36,696 nucleotides of DNA from positions 1,259,270-1,295,965 of the forward strand of contig BFEA01000101.1 of NCBI GenBank assembly GCA_003427395.1. Direction: 5' to 3'. How positions within the stretch are numbered: position 1 is the stretch's first letter; every line of letters starts with the position of its first letter. Both the position numbers and the translations under genes were made by a program. Positions 19,034 to 30,880 of the stretch are shown here, one piece after another. Below the pieces are notes generated by a model. It had not been told where the DNA came from. It ran no database searches and saw nothing but the letters and a program-made list of their open reading frames with translations. This DNA comes from Chara braunii. Taxonomy: Eukaryota > Streptophyta > Charophyceae > Charales > Characeae.

Positions 19034-19230
19034 GTAAGTGATAAGGGACTAAGTATAAAAAGGGAAAGTCAGCAGCCGGTATATGTGTATTTGATTATTT
19101 GCCCGGTCCTAGCAAGAGCGTAAAGGGTGGCAACACTCACGACAAGGGTGAGGCTAGGTGAGAAATGCGGGCTAGACCAGGTTGGAGTAGGATGCTAAGT
19201 AGGTGAGTGCCTTTGGTTTTCTCTTAACAG
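19034..19230 (+). other. Putative leader intron upstream of gag
   Basis: The donor AAAG|GTAAGTG at 19034 and the acceptor TTTTCTCTTAACAG|G ending at 19230 match plant splice consensus and would remove 197 nt, leaving 26 nt before the gag ATG. A second candidate pair lies upstream across the LTR end (donor GTAAGT at 18731, acceptor TTCGCAG ending 18838). Splicing is inferred only. Confidence 0.4.
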
Positions 19231-19256
19231 GAATTTGGAAAAGGAGGCCTACCAAG

Positions 19257-21248
19257 ATGCCGGAGGGTGGTAAAGCCGGAAAAGTCCTAACCCTCGAGGA
19301 CCTCATCGCAGCCCTAGATCGACATGAGAAGACCCCAAGTAATGTTCCGAGGGTTGAGACCTTCCACTTTGATGGGGAAAGGGTCTCAGACTGGCTATAC
19401 CTTGTGGAGCAGGCGATGGTGGGATTGTCAGATGAGGTGAAATTCCAACGTATCATGAGGTACGTGCTCCATAGGCACCATCAGGAGGTGCAAAAGGTTT
19501 TGGATGCCGCCCACGGCAGTTGGGCAAGATTCAGGGAGAACATGCTGCGCAAGTATCGGTTGGGTGATGGATTGCTTACCATCCAAGATCTTGAGGGAAT
19601 GAACAAGGATGACTTTACCACGATAGGGGCCTTCGTACAAGAATTTAAGAAGAAGGCAAGGAAAGTTTACGGGATCTCTGAGGAGAGGCAGTGCGCTATC
19701 TTTCTGGGACTGCTTACTGGGTCAGAGGCGGCCGAACTGATAAGCCATGGAGGAGGCAGCGCAAAGCTTACTTGGGCCACCATCGACAGAGGAGTGGAGG
19801 ATGGGAGTTTAGACCAGGTAAAGCAGCATCAGATGCGTCTGCAAAGGAGGAAAAGGAAGGAAAGGGACGTTACTGCATCAGGGACCCCGGGGGTGAAGAG
19901 GATCATCACTGATGTACTTGCGGCATTAGGTTATGGCCAGGATGCCGAGGCGCAGAGAAAGGCGGTAGCCGTGGTCCAAGGCCGAGGGAAAAAGGTGGGG
20001 GATGAAGGCGCCGGGCAAGAGGATTACGGTGGGGAGGAAACGGGGTCACAAATCCTTACCAAGGCCCAGCGGAAGCAACGCAATCTGTTGCAGGGTGGCC
20101 AAGGGTCTGGCAAAGGACAGGCCCCCCAGGCAATCGCTGCACCACCAGTAGCCGCCGTAACCCCGCCCATATCGACAGGGACGACGCTAATGGGGCCACC
20201 CCCGGCCTGCGGACATTGGGTACCACATTGTCAAGCAGCACCCTGGCCCAGCTGTAGTCATTGTACCTTGTGTAGAGGGGGCCAAACACATACCAGAGAG
20301 ATGGTTCCATTCTCAGGTCCATCGACGAGCGCAGGGCCGCCGAGTTTCCCGGCGACGCAAGGCCAATTCACGGCCCAGCCTCCCCCCTCACAGCAAGCGT
20401 CGCAGTCTAGTGTGGCAGAAGGAGGAGGCCAAGGGCAAGGAGGATAGGGCAATGGTGGTCGGGGACAAGGAGGCCGAGGGGGTGGCGGACGAGGCCGAAA
20501 TGGAGGAGGACGTGGCGGCAGATGGAACAACCAAGGGGGTCAGGGCCAAGGAGACCAAGGTAGTCAGCAAGGAGGCCAAGGGTATGGGAGACCCCGCTTC
20601 GACTGGCGGAACGCAACCTGCTGGCATGTGGTATTGTAGGCCACACGATTCGGTTCTGCCAGCAACGGCGGGATGATGAGCTTGCGGGCCTGATTTCCTC
20701 TTGTATGGATGGGGATATATACGACAAGTGGGGGGAGCACATTGACCCCAGGACCCCGGGAGGGATCAGGCAGGAAGCCCTCAGGTGGGCGGCAGCAGGA
20801 CCATCGACCGCCCCGGCCATGTTTAGACTGTGACAGGAGAGAGAAGACCCGACCATAAGGATCGAAGAGATCACGGGGGATAGTCAGGAGGTTACGCAAC
20901 GATTAACGGTCGGGGCCATAAAGGAAGAACCGATAATTGTTGAGTCGGACGGTGAGGAGAGAGAGGATGAAGGGGAGCCGGTCGTAACCACCCTGGAAGA
21001 GATGGAGGATTTAATGGAAAAAATAGGGAGATACCAGCGGAAGCTGAAAGAGTTATGTGATGAAGTCCAAGGGTGGAGAGCCGACCTCCCAAAGGTCTTC
21101 CTCTATGAGACCGGGCCGGGGCCGGCAGCTGGACAGCAGAGTAGCCCCGAGGTTGCCGTGACGGGGTCTGGCCCCAGGTCAGGAATGATGTTCAGGCCGC
21201 CCACTCCGCACGGGCGGGCGCCGCAAGCAACTCAAACCAGGAGCCAAG
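19257..21248 (+). pseudogene. gag: Retrotransposon Gag, broken by stops and frameshifts
   Basis: ATG at 19257 opens the frame MPEGGKAGKVLTLEDLIAAL. A typical capsid region follows (VETFHFDGERVSDWLYLVEQ ... FLGLL, to about 19710), then a basic segment (RLQRRKRKER) and a Gly/Gln/Pro-rich tail. TAG at 20445-20447 interrupts it. The same frame continues with an RGG-type Gly/Arg-rich region into a CCHC zinc knuckle of spacing C-x2-C-x4-H-x4-C. A one-base deletion at about 20619-20629 splits the knuckle. The new frame carries a further TGA (20831-20833), then a Glu-rich coiled-coil-like part (21002 on), and shifts back near 21245. Gag would coat the RNA in cytoplasmic particles. This copy cannot make it whole. 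Confidence 0.88.
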
Positions 21249-22145
21249 GTGGGTCCTAGTCAGCCACCAAGCCAAGCGCCAAGTCAGGCACCCCCACGGA
21301 AGAGACCTGAGCCTGAGCGTAGAAAGGAGGTGGTTGAGGTCCAGGAGGAAGAGGAAGAGGATGACGACACGGAGGATGAGAGACTCCGTCAAGAGGAGGA
21401 TCGGCGGGCGGAGCAGAGAGCGCAGAGAAAAGAGGCGCAGGAGAGAGCCGAGCCATGTCTACGGGATGGTGTGCCCAGGAAAAGAAAGTACACCGTCAGG
21501 TTGGAGGAGGACTTTGAGGTGGAAAGGATGGTGGACAGGCTCCTTGAAGGTCATAACGACCTTATGAACTTAAAGGATATTCTGGCATCCGCACCAAGAC
21601 TCCGGGAAGAGTTGAAAGGGCGATTGTCTTGAAGGTTGGTGCCCAACGTGCATTTGAGCGCCGTCCTGCCCAGGGAAGTGGGATGGACACAAGCTGGAAC
21701 GAGGATGGACTGGAAGTGCGCGGCATGCGGACTGGTGGACTTGGTAATAAAAGAGAAAAAGTGCGTGGCGATGATGGATACGGGCGCNGAAATGAATATC
21801 ATTAGGGAAANNGATGCGCTCATGCTCGGGATGNAGATCGANCGTGCAGATCACGGTNTGNTGCACGNGGCTAATTGCAAAGCAGTTTTTTGCGGCACAG
21901 CGTCGAATGTGATCATAGAAATTGGCAAGGTGCGAGCAAGGACGTGCTTTTTCGTCATGCCAGATGTGGACCATCCTATCCTTCTGGGCAGATTGTTCAT
22001 GTGCAGGACAGAGACCCTGATCTTCAACAAGCACGACAGAACGATGATATTGCACCTGAGTGATCCAGGTTGTGGGAACTACGAAGTTGTCAACTGCCGG
22101 AACACGGGGCCAGGGAGCGAACGGAATAGGCCTAACCCTGACTAG
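21249..22145 (+). pseudogene. Retrotransposon aspartic protease region
   Basis: The region begins with a very acidic, coiled-coil-like linker (EVQEEEEEDDDTEDERLRQE) and a conserved-looking block ending ASAPRLREELKGRLS. It is interrupted by TGA at 21630-21632. The retropepsin follows: a WKCAACGLVDLVIKEKKCVA lead-in, then the active-site triad DTG in MMDTG, followed by EMNIIRE, and later the PILLGR block that is typical of the protease C-terminal part. Eight N bases scattered from 21787 to 21868 lie just after the active site; they look like unresolved variation between copies. The frame ends at TAG 22143-22145, which interrupts rather than ends the polyprotein. The enzyme would cleave Gag-Pol. 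Confidence 0.85.
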
Positions 22146-24311
22146 TTCACCTATGTGGTATCGGAGAACGAGCGGCAGAGGGTCGCGGAGGAGTCCGAGG
22201 AGGAAGGTGGGGCGGAAGTGCTGTCACTAAGCCTTACGAATGTAAGTAAGGCTATGGAGATCGTGGCGGCACATGAGATGGCGGACCCGGAGGCCATCAA
22301 GGCATTGAGAGAGCATGTTTTTGGAGAGCCCACAGGCAGGAGAGGCGGAACTCATCTATCGACTTCCTTGAGGAAGAAAAGGGTCTGCAATGAAACAGGC
22401 GCAGACGACAAGCTGGCCTTTTTTAGGGGACGCCTTAAGCAGGGCGCCCAAAGGCGATACAAAATGGTAGATAAGAAGTGTCGTCCTGTTCCCGTGCTCG
22501 TTACGGAAGATGAGGAGGCTTATTACGAGCGGGAGCGAGGATTGATACGGCGGATGCAAGAGCAGGCATTGAAGGATCCATGCCGTATCAATGATGGAAA
22601 TGAAGGAAAGCTAATAGTCGGGGAGCCAGGCTTTCTTTCACCCCAGGAACGGGCGCTGATGGTGCAGCTGATGAAGAAGAGACATCGCGCATACGCCTTT
22701 AATGATGACCAGCGCGGGAGGCTGGATGTGGACAAGATCCCGATGATCCGGATCCACACCGTCCCTCACGAGCCTTAGAATCTAAGGGGTGCGCGATACC
22801 CATACCCCGATGAGGAGAAGATGGTAGTGGATTATCTGGATGGCAAGATGCGCACGCATGTCGCCGGCTACTCTAGTGGTCCGTATGCTTCCCCTTGGTT
22901 CTGCTTTATTAAGCCGAACTGGACGCTACGGTGGGTGCAGGATCTGCAGCGGCTAAATGCAGTAACGGTGCGAGATGCGGGAGGCTTGCCGAACGCAGAT
23001 GCACTATCAGAATCATGCGCGGGGAGGCCTATAATATCACTTATAGACCTCTACTCCGGATATGATCAGTTTTCAGTGTACCCGCTCGATAGGCCGGTGA
23101 CGGTGATGCACACGCCAAGGGGGCTAATCCACATGAATGTGGCTCCTCAAGGTTGGACAAATGCAGTGGCGATGGTACAAAGACATATGATCAGGGTCAT
23201 GTAAACAGTCTGCCCGCACATCACCCAGCCCTACATCGACGACTTGGCGGTTAAAGAGCCAAAGGAGAGAGAGGAGGACGAGGTGCAGCCCGGAGTAAGA
23301 CGCTTTGTTTGGAGGCACATCCAGGATTTTGATCGAGTCTTGGGTCTGCTAGAGGAGCACAACCTCACTGCAAGCAGGCCAAAATCCAAGCACTGTATGA
23401 GAGAAGCTACCATCCTGGGGTTTGTCTGCAATGAGGAGGGCCGGAAGCCAGATGTGAAAAAGACAGATAAAATCTTAGAGTGGCCGGTGCCTTTCTAGAC
23501 CATAACGGACGTGAGAAGCTTTCTTGGCACCTGTGGATTTTGGAGGAGCTTCGTGAAAGACTTCGCCGCCAAGACTGAGCATCTAAGGAAGCTGGTGCAC
23601 CAGGACCAGGAGTGGGTTTAGGGCGAAGACCAGGAAGAAGCGGTAACCAGGATGAAGGGAGAGTTCAAGGAAGGAGGGTTGGTGCTAGGGGCGCCAAATT
23701 ATGAAGGGACTGAAGAAAAGTCATTCATCATTGAGACAGACGCTGGGCCAACTGCATTGGGAGGGGTTTTGATCCAAACAGATATTGAAGGAAAGGAGAG
23801 GCCGCTAAGATTCGAAAGTCGTACTCTTAACACGATTGAGAGGAACTACTCTCAGTTTAAGAAGGAGACACTTGCGGTACTCCATTGTCTAAGGGTCTTC
23901 CGGAATTATGTCTTCGGCAGGAGATTTATATTGAGGGTGGACCCTACGGCGTTGGCCTGCTCTTTGAAGAATTATACACCATCCGAACCAACCGTCGCTC
24001 GATGGTTGACGTACATTTGGATGTTTAATTTTGAGCTGGAAAGGATCCCGGGAAATAAGAATAGGGTTGATGGTCTGAGTAGTGTCAATTGGGACAGTGC
24101 GGATCACGTGTCGACCGAAGACACCCCACCGGTCGACGGGTTCCTGGATCAAGAAGAAGATGTGCGACTCCATATAAACAAGTGGGCGCTGCGAGTACCC
24201 AGTTGTGTTAGCTATCCCATATGGATAGCACCAAGAGGATATGAGCGGAAGGCCGACTTAGTCCTTAAGCCATTTGAGGAAGAAGATCCGTGGGGAGGCA
24301 ATGACACTTAG
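22146..24311 (+). pseudogene. pol: Reverse transcriptase and RNase H region of pol
   Basis: The frame continues from protease. The RT domain runs from about 22790 (YPYPDEEK) through SPWFCFIKPN, SLIDLYSGYDQF with a catalytic Asp, APQGWTNA, and QPYIDDLAV with the YxDD active site (about 23230-23256). The thumb and connection include LGFVCNEEGRKPD and TDVRSFLGTCGFWR. RNase H follows at about 23715-24090: IIETDAGPTALGGVL, NYSQFKKETLAVLHCLR and a final NRVDGLS, giving the Asp/Glu/Asp/Asp pattern. Catalytic residues are present, but stops cut the frame at TAG 22776, TAA 23202, TAG 23496, TAG 23619 and TAG 24309. It would copy the element RNA to DNA. There is no frameshift in this stretch. Confidence 0.92.
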
Positions 24312-25785
24312 TGGATGATGAAGTTGGCACTGGCAGGGACACATGGCTTGGTGGAAGAAGTGAGGACAATAGACGAAGGGCCTACTCAGGTAGAGGAGCA
24401 TGAGCAGTTAATGGGAGGGATGTATCTGCTCACTAATACACTCCTGCAAGGGGACTTCAATCAGAGAGGCTCGTTTAGTCATGAGGAGAATGAAATCCTG
24501 ATTCCTGAAAGCCAGGACGATGAGTTTGAGGAGGGAGAGATTAAGGAGGCGTTCCGAATCCGGGCGGAGGAATACAATGGGATCTATCTTGAGCTGAGCC
24601 TACTTCTATCCTGTGAGATGAGGGACAGGGATGCTAGCGATAAGGCGCAGAAGCCGAGGCACCTCTACGTGGTGAGAGATGGACATTTGTTCATAAAGCG
24701 GCAAGTTGGGAATCCCAAACGGATTGTGTGCGGGAGGAACCGACAGTTGGACATCATAGCGGCATTACACATGCGCAAAGATAAGCGAGCTCTACCATTG
24801 GGATGGAATGTTGACAATGGTCATCAAGTACTGTCGATCCTGTGTACCTTGCCAGGAAAGGTCGGCGCAAAGGTCGGGGGAGCCCCTGCACCCAAGGTTG
24901 GAAAGGGAAGTGGGTGCGGTTGTACACCTGGACCTGCTGTTTATGCCAATGGGGGGAAATGGGTGCAACTACATCTTCGATGCACGCGACAATCTCACCG
25001 GGTTTGTAGACGGGCGAGCTATCCGGACGAAGACTGACCCAGTGTTGACAAATTGCATCGAGGAGTATTACCTGCGCTATCCTTTCGTCAAGGAGTTCGT
25101 GATGGACTGGGGGTCGGAGTTTACCTGCAATGAGGTGCGGACTTTGCTTGCAGGGTATGGGGTAGTGGCCAACTACACTACAGTCGCGCACCCTCAAGAA
25201 AACGCTCCTGTGGAAAGGGGGCACAATACCATCACGAATCTCTTGGCTAAGTGGATGGAGGGCAAGCCTGGTCAGTGGCCGAAATTCCTACGAGTGGCTT
25301 TTTTTGTGGAGAATATTACGGTGAAGAGGACTACCAAGTATGCGCCAGCCACGCTATGCTACGGAAGGCACGCCACCTTCCCTATAGAAAGCTTTAAGAA
25401 AACATGGAGGCGCCAGAACTTGGAAGTAAACCTGTCCTTTGAGGAACTGCTCGATATCCGGGCACGGCAAGTGGGAGCGGCCGAGGAAAGATTGCAAGAG
25501 GCCGCTGGTCAGGTAGAGAGAAGCCGCATGGAGGATAAGATGAGATGGGACCAAATGGCCCGGGTACGGAAAGAGCCCTTGGTAGTGGGAGATAGTGTGC
25601 TATTATACGACTCATCCCTGGAAAAGCAGTGGTCACGAAAACTTGACAAAAGATGGTTGGGGCCTTACAGGATTGTGCGATGCGGCGAGTTTGGGGCGTA
25701 CCAGATCGAAGAGCTAAACGGCACGGAATGGAAAGATTGGGTATCTGGGACAAGGCTAAAGAAGTTTGTGGCCAGGGAATAGGTA
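24312..25785 (+). pseudogene. Integrase region of pol with intact catalytic triad
   Basis: The frame after TAG 24309 carries a linker and the first part of the N-terminal zinc domain (up to IIAALH, near 24770). A frame change there appears to come with loss of the segment holding the second His. The second frame then gives LYHWDGM, the Cys pair in CRSCVPCQ, and the core. The catalytic residues are D in VVHLDLLFMP, D in VMDWGSEF 58 residues later, and E in APVERGHNTI with D-x35-E spacing. The C-terminal GPY/F-type module (WLGPYRIV ... GAYQIEEL) precedes the stop at 25780-25782. There is no chromodomain. The role would be to insert the cDNA into the genome. Confidence 0.9.
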
Positions 25786-26000
25786 AAGCCGCAACCCCTC
25801 CCAGTAACTGTGATCCCTCCCAGAATAAACCCTCGTCCTAAGTGTTGCATGCCATGATTGAAAAGCAAAGAAAGGCCTGATGTGTCTGAGATTGGGTGTA
25901 TGTTTGCTCTGGAGACTGCTGAACCCATATGCTGATCCTGTCGTGTGCCTGTTTGTTTCGTTTCGCCTGATGTGCAGGCCTGACTTTTTATAAGGCAGTC

Positions 26001-28841
26001 ATGGAGAAGGGCGGGCGGGGCACGCGGCCACGACAGAGACCTCTCGGGGCATCCGGAGGGGGGGAGCAGCGTGGGCCCTTCAGGAGAGAGCTTACACCCG
26101 TGTTTGATGACGACAACATCGAGCTTTTCCTGGACGCCTACCGAGAGCATGCAACCCGGAGAGGATGGGACGTGTCTGAGAGGGTACGTCACTTGAGGGG
26201 AGTTGGGAGGTTCGAGGAGCCCATTGCACAGATCAGAAAGGAGGCCCTGACATGGTCGGAGGTAGAGGCAAGGATGCAGAGATTGAGAGCTTCACCTTTA
26301 GGGAATGATGGGCCACCTATTCGTTTGGAGGAAGCGAACGCGGAGGAGTTCATCCCAGCATACGAACGGTATATGAGCGATCAAGGAGTTACGAGGGATG
26401 AGTGGGTACAGGCGCTGCTCCTTTGGACCAGAGAGGCGGAGCGTCCACTAGCAAGACAGATCCAGAGGCGGGCACAAGATTGGGAGGACTGTCGGGCTCA
26501 GCTGAGGGTGGCGTTTCGGCGACCGGAACCACCGAGGCCAGAACCAAGGGTTGATAGAAGGCGGTGAAGTAAGAGGCTAAGGGATTTGGAGGCAAGGGAG
26601 CCGGTGACGTCGAGAGGTGGTCGAAAGACCCTGGCACAGCGGGAGGGAGGACAAACAGGGCCAACTAGGGCAAGGGAGTCCTTCCCTGCTTGTGGCCTCA
26701 GGCAGGTGGAGCTCCGTCAAGTTACAGAGGATGACCTACTCAGGCCCTCGCCACAGGCACCAGAGCAGAGGGAGAGCGAGATACCAGTAGCGCCTTTCAG
26801 GAGTCTGGAGGCCCACTTGGACGCGTCCCAGTGGAAGGTCCCTTCAACAGGAGAGGGCCCTACGGACCCATCAGGAGGGGAGCAGACTCGCCTAGAGCCT
26901 GAGGCGGAGCCACTCAGATTGAAGGGGGTAGGTGCAGAAGATGTCATTATGGTGGAAGGTGATACTCCCTCTGACTCCCCAGCTCGAGCTTAGACACGGC
27001 AGTCCTGGCCAGAGGGTGTCGCGGAGCCAGACAGCCAGGAAGCCCCAGTACCACCACCAGAGGCCACTATGCCACCCAGGCAGGAGGTTGAGGCGAGAGG
27101 GTCAGTGGAGGGGTGGAGGATGGAGCCCCGCCTGGTTGTCGACTCACGTTTAGCCGCGCACGCAGCCGAGCACCCTGACATTGAGGAGCCCAGCTTGGCT
27201 GGACCATCATCAAGGCCAGCATGTACTGAGCTAGGAGAGGGCTCGCAGGCTGCGACTGGGGGAGTCGCGGAGGTAGGTGCAGGAAAGGAGCCAGACAAAC
27301 CCGCCCAAGCAAAGCGTGCTAGGGTACGAGCTCGCCTTGAGGAGATACATGAGCGCAGGGACAGGATGGAGGCTGCAGGGATATCACCAAGGCCACCATT
27401 CGCCCCAAAGACAAGTGAAGAAAGGATTGACGAGTTGTGAGCCGGATATGAGGGGCAGAGAGAGGCAACTCGCCAGTGGGCACGTGAGACGGGCCAGGCG
27501 ATTGAGGGTGCAGACGAGGCGATAGAGGTTGGGGAGCTGGGTTTTGCCGCCACAAGAAGGGCTACCGAGTGGGTAGACAAGGAGATAAAGCAGACATCCA
27601 TCGAGACCTTTCAAAGGTACTCCCTGCTTAGTGACGAATTGGCCCTCAGGAAAGACGAGGTGGAACAATTGACTGCCCAACTCACGGAGGAGAGAGCCGA
27701 GAACAAGGCCAGGCAGGCTCGCCTGGAGGCAAAGGAGGCTGAGTGGGAGGCAAAACTCAAGGAAATGGCGGCCGCAGTAGAAAAGCTTACCGCCACCAAG
27801 GTAATCGACTGGGCTGAGCAGAGCAGGTATGACATCCAAGGCAAGGAGGTGCAAGGGTTGTTTGGCCAAGAGGAGGCAGCAGAGGCATCTCGACAGGAGA
27901 AGTTGGGGAAGGTATTTCTAAACCCAGCTGAGGCCTAGGCAAGGAAGGAAGCCAACAAGGAAAGCTTTGAGTTCAAGGCTCCTACTAAGCTGGCTTCACA
28001 GCAGGAGGCCGCTACTTCGGCAAATGCTCCTAAGGAGGTGCTGACCCAAGAACCCCAACCTGCATCAGTAGGAGAGGGGGAGGCAGAGGAGTCACTGACA
28101 ATCCTTCTGGATGTACAAGAGGGGACACTCACTGGAGCGGTGGGGTCCCCACAGCCGGAGGCACAAGGGGAGGAGCCATCACGCTTGGACGAGTTGGTTG
28201 CTGCCATGGAAGTGGATAAGCCGCCAGAGAGGCCTCAGGGGCTGGAGGCCCCAGAGCACAAGCCAAAGTTGGAAGAGTTGAGGGTACAGCTGGGCTCGTG
28301 GGCCACTAGGACCGATTCGGGAGGACCGACTACTGAGCAGCGGCAGCAGGAGGCCATGAGACAGCCTACTAGAGCCACTACTCCCCAGGCTCTGGGGCCC
28401 AGAGAGGGGGAGGAGGAAGCCATATTGGAGGTAACCCGCGAGGGCCGGCCACTGAGATTGGATACCCCTGAGTACCAACCCGAGAGAGAGATGCAGCAGG
28501 GGGAGTCAAGTGCCTAAGGAATCGAAGGGGGAGCTGAAGGACCGTGGCACCTACCCCAGAGTCATGGACTGAGTAAGGAGAAGGAAGAGGCGCCTCCGTC
28601 GTCAGGGACCCATAAAAAGAAGAAGAGATTTTTAAGGAAATCTGGGGCTATGTGTTTCTATTTTCTGGATGGAGTGCATAGGGCCCTGGACTGTCCTAAA
28701 TTCCTTAAGGACAAGGCTGAGGGGCGGGTTACTGAAGAAGGTGGCAACATGTATGATAGACAGGGCCGAGTAGTAGAGAGAGCTCCGAACGGGGATCGAG
28801 CCCAGTTGTATAGGCAAAACCAGGAGGAGATGAGCGAGTAA
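26001..28841 (+). pseudogene. Second gag-like reading frame downstream of integrase
   Basis: ATG at 26001 opens one frame of about 946 codons to TAA 28839, interrupted by TGA 26565, TAG 26991, TGA 27438, TAG 27936 and TAA 28515 but without a frameshift. The N-terminal part has two related modules of about 60 residues: NIELFLDAYREH ... EPIAQIRKEALTW and NAEEFIPAYERY ... RPLARQIQRRAQDW. These resemble Gag capsid segments. The middle is Pro/Glu-rich. A long charged coiled coil follows (about 27630-27790, LTAQLTEERAENKARQ). Near the C-terminus a zinc-knuckle-like motif CFYFLDGVHRALDC keeps the spacing C-x2-C-x4-H-x4-C but has Phe at the second Cys. It starts 218 bp after the integrase stop, in the position where env-like frames sit in other elements. 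It has no signal peptide or membrane segment. Confidence 0.7.
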
Positions 28842-30880
28842 GGGGCTAGTTCGCCTATACGCTAGTAGAAGCGAGGTGTTTTTCTGTACATAGGAAGAGT
28901 GAGTCAAGGGCATAGGGTGTCGCGAGTCAGATACATGTATCTTAGGGTGTTGTATGCGACAAAAGACCAATGTACAATAAGGTTTTGAGGTTCTTTTCGT
29001 ATCTTGATCCAAGGACCGAGACTCAGTTGTGTGATAACTTAGGACACCCAATTGCATTGCGTTTTGTTTTGAGATCAGAGTCTACCTATGAGTGGTGTGA
29101 GAGTAAGCAACATTTAGGGTATGAGCCCATTGGATATGAGAGGGGGCAGGACATTTGAGAGTTGATGTTGAGATTTAAGAGACATTCTATTGTTGAGTAC
29201 ATAACTGAGCGAGGTCTTGAGACTACTCCCCTGTGTATGACGATCACTCTCACTCTCACATGTGTGGCTTTCCGATGTATGATGATTTGTATGAGATTTG
29301 TGTGACAAACAACTCATATGTTTATGCCTTGTGAGTGAATGTAAACTGTTTACTCTTCGGTATACCCGTGCGACCTGCCCATGGGCAGATGCTAGAGCCA
29401 CATATAAGGAGAGGGAGTACAGTCTGTCTTGTGAAAGAGAATTGTAAGAATCCTAAGGGGTCTATGAGTCCTTGGGACTCGAAAGCTTATCAAACCAAAT
29501 GTTTACGCATTTAAAATTGTGTTGGAGACCCATAAAGTTGACCTCCTGTTCTATTTTGTTGTTATGGTTGAGTTGTACCTTACGTTATTCGGAAGACCTA
29601 TTTTTCATGAAAGGGATATGTTTTGTACAGGTCATGTAAGAACCCATCCTCAGGAAGAGAGGGATGGCTGACAGACCTATTGAGTGAGACCTCCCCCATA
29701 GGGAGGATGACTAATAGATCTGATGGCATGAGAAGCTGGGTTGGTAAGATGAAAGACTGACGAAAGGAACCAGGTTTTACTAGCCACTCGGTGAAAATTC
29801 TTGAGAATGTCGCAAAAAAATGTTTGCTTTTGAGGAGTGTCCCTGAGATGTGTGACCCTCTTACCCTGATCAAGTTAGGGAGTCACGGCCCGATGGATCT
29901 GGCGGTGCCTTATGGTTGTGAATGTGGAGAGGTTGTCATGTCCTCGCTGTGTTATCCCACAGAGAGCTGGTAAATGCCTGTCATGTGTGACAAGCCTATG
30001 CGCAGTCCCGCAGTAGGCCTGTATTTGTTGCGACGCACCGTCCGGCCACGCGTGCTAACCTCAAGGCACATAAGGAAGACCAAGCTAAACGGTAAAGTTT
30101 TAGCACCGCTAGGGCGTAACCCCTAGGGATGGCCACGGACCGGCACAACCTGGCCGCGGGCCCACGTCTGACCACGGGAGTTAAGGCTTAAAGGGTGTGG
30201 CCGCCCGAAAAAGTTTTACCCCTGTGGAATGACCTGGGATAGGAGTCGAGTCATATGAGTCTTTTTGGGAAGTCCTGATTGGGTACTTATCAGGAGAAAC
30301 CCTATCGTGGCGCAACCTGCGAGGGCACTACCACTAGAATAATAACGCGGTGGGCCGTAGATCTGGCCTGATCAACCAGACTATGGTGGGCCAAGATGGA
30401 GACCTAGCTTTTCCGTACTAGACTGCGGAAGTCGCTGAGAGAGAGTCAAGGACGCACATAACTATGTGTCTAAATTGTGAGGGGTTTCTTGAGAGAGAGG
30501 CAAAAAGCCTTCAAAGGTTTCGGTTAGGGCCCGCGTCCCCAGTTATGACCCTGCTTACCGGGAAAGGGTCGGGGACACCCAACGAGAGGCCGACGCTTGT
30601 CTAGGACAAAGGGGCGAGGGTGGGTATGAGGGTCTTTTTGAACTTATGATGTAGTACTGATGTGTAGTACACCAGCGTCCTAGTGCCAGGACAATGGAGA
30701 CCCAGGTTGAAACCCTGGCAGCATAAAGTTGTGTGGGCATGGACCGCTGGAGGCCTCGAACCCGAGTCTGTCGGCTGATCGGATTGGTTCCTTCTCGTCA
30801 GCATTTTGATATGTGGATGGGTTGATAGCTTTTTGATCTTGCGAAACGACGGGGACGTCGCTTAATATAGTCTGGTAGGC
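28842..30880. other. Noncoding 3' internal region between the last frame and the right LTR
   Basis: About 2 kb without a convincing gene. Short frames exist on both strands (for example 29791-29973) but show no domain. A short hairpin CTAGGG/CCCTAG occurs at about 30107-30124. The expected polypurine tract just before 30881 is not obvious. Confidence 0.6.

Noticed and set aside
20056-20899. Several minus-strand frames of 79-155 codons over gag
   Set aside because: They lie opposite the Gly/Gln/Pro-rich gag tail and are shadows of it.
21787-21868. Scattered single N bases in the protease region as a sign of modified or unusual bases
   Set aside because: They are most simply unresolved positions where reads from several element copies disagree.
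26990-28478. Minus-strand Ser/Pro-rich frames
   Set aside because: They are the complement of the Glu/Pro-rich second gag-like frame.
19257-28841. Reassigned stop codon (TAG or TAA read as Gln, as in some ulvophyte algae)
   Set aside because: TGA also interrupts the frames four times, one TAG (22776) sits where Trp seems more likely than Gln, and the element has frameshifts too. Mutation decay explains everything. It could be checked on real host genes, none of which is in the window.
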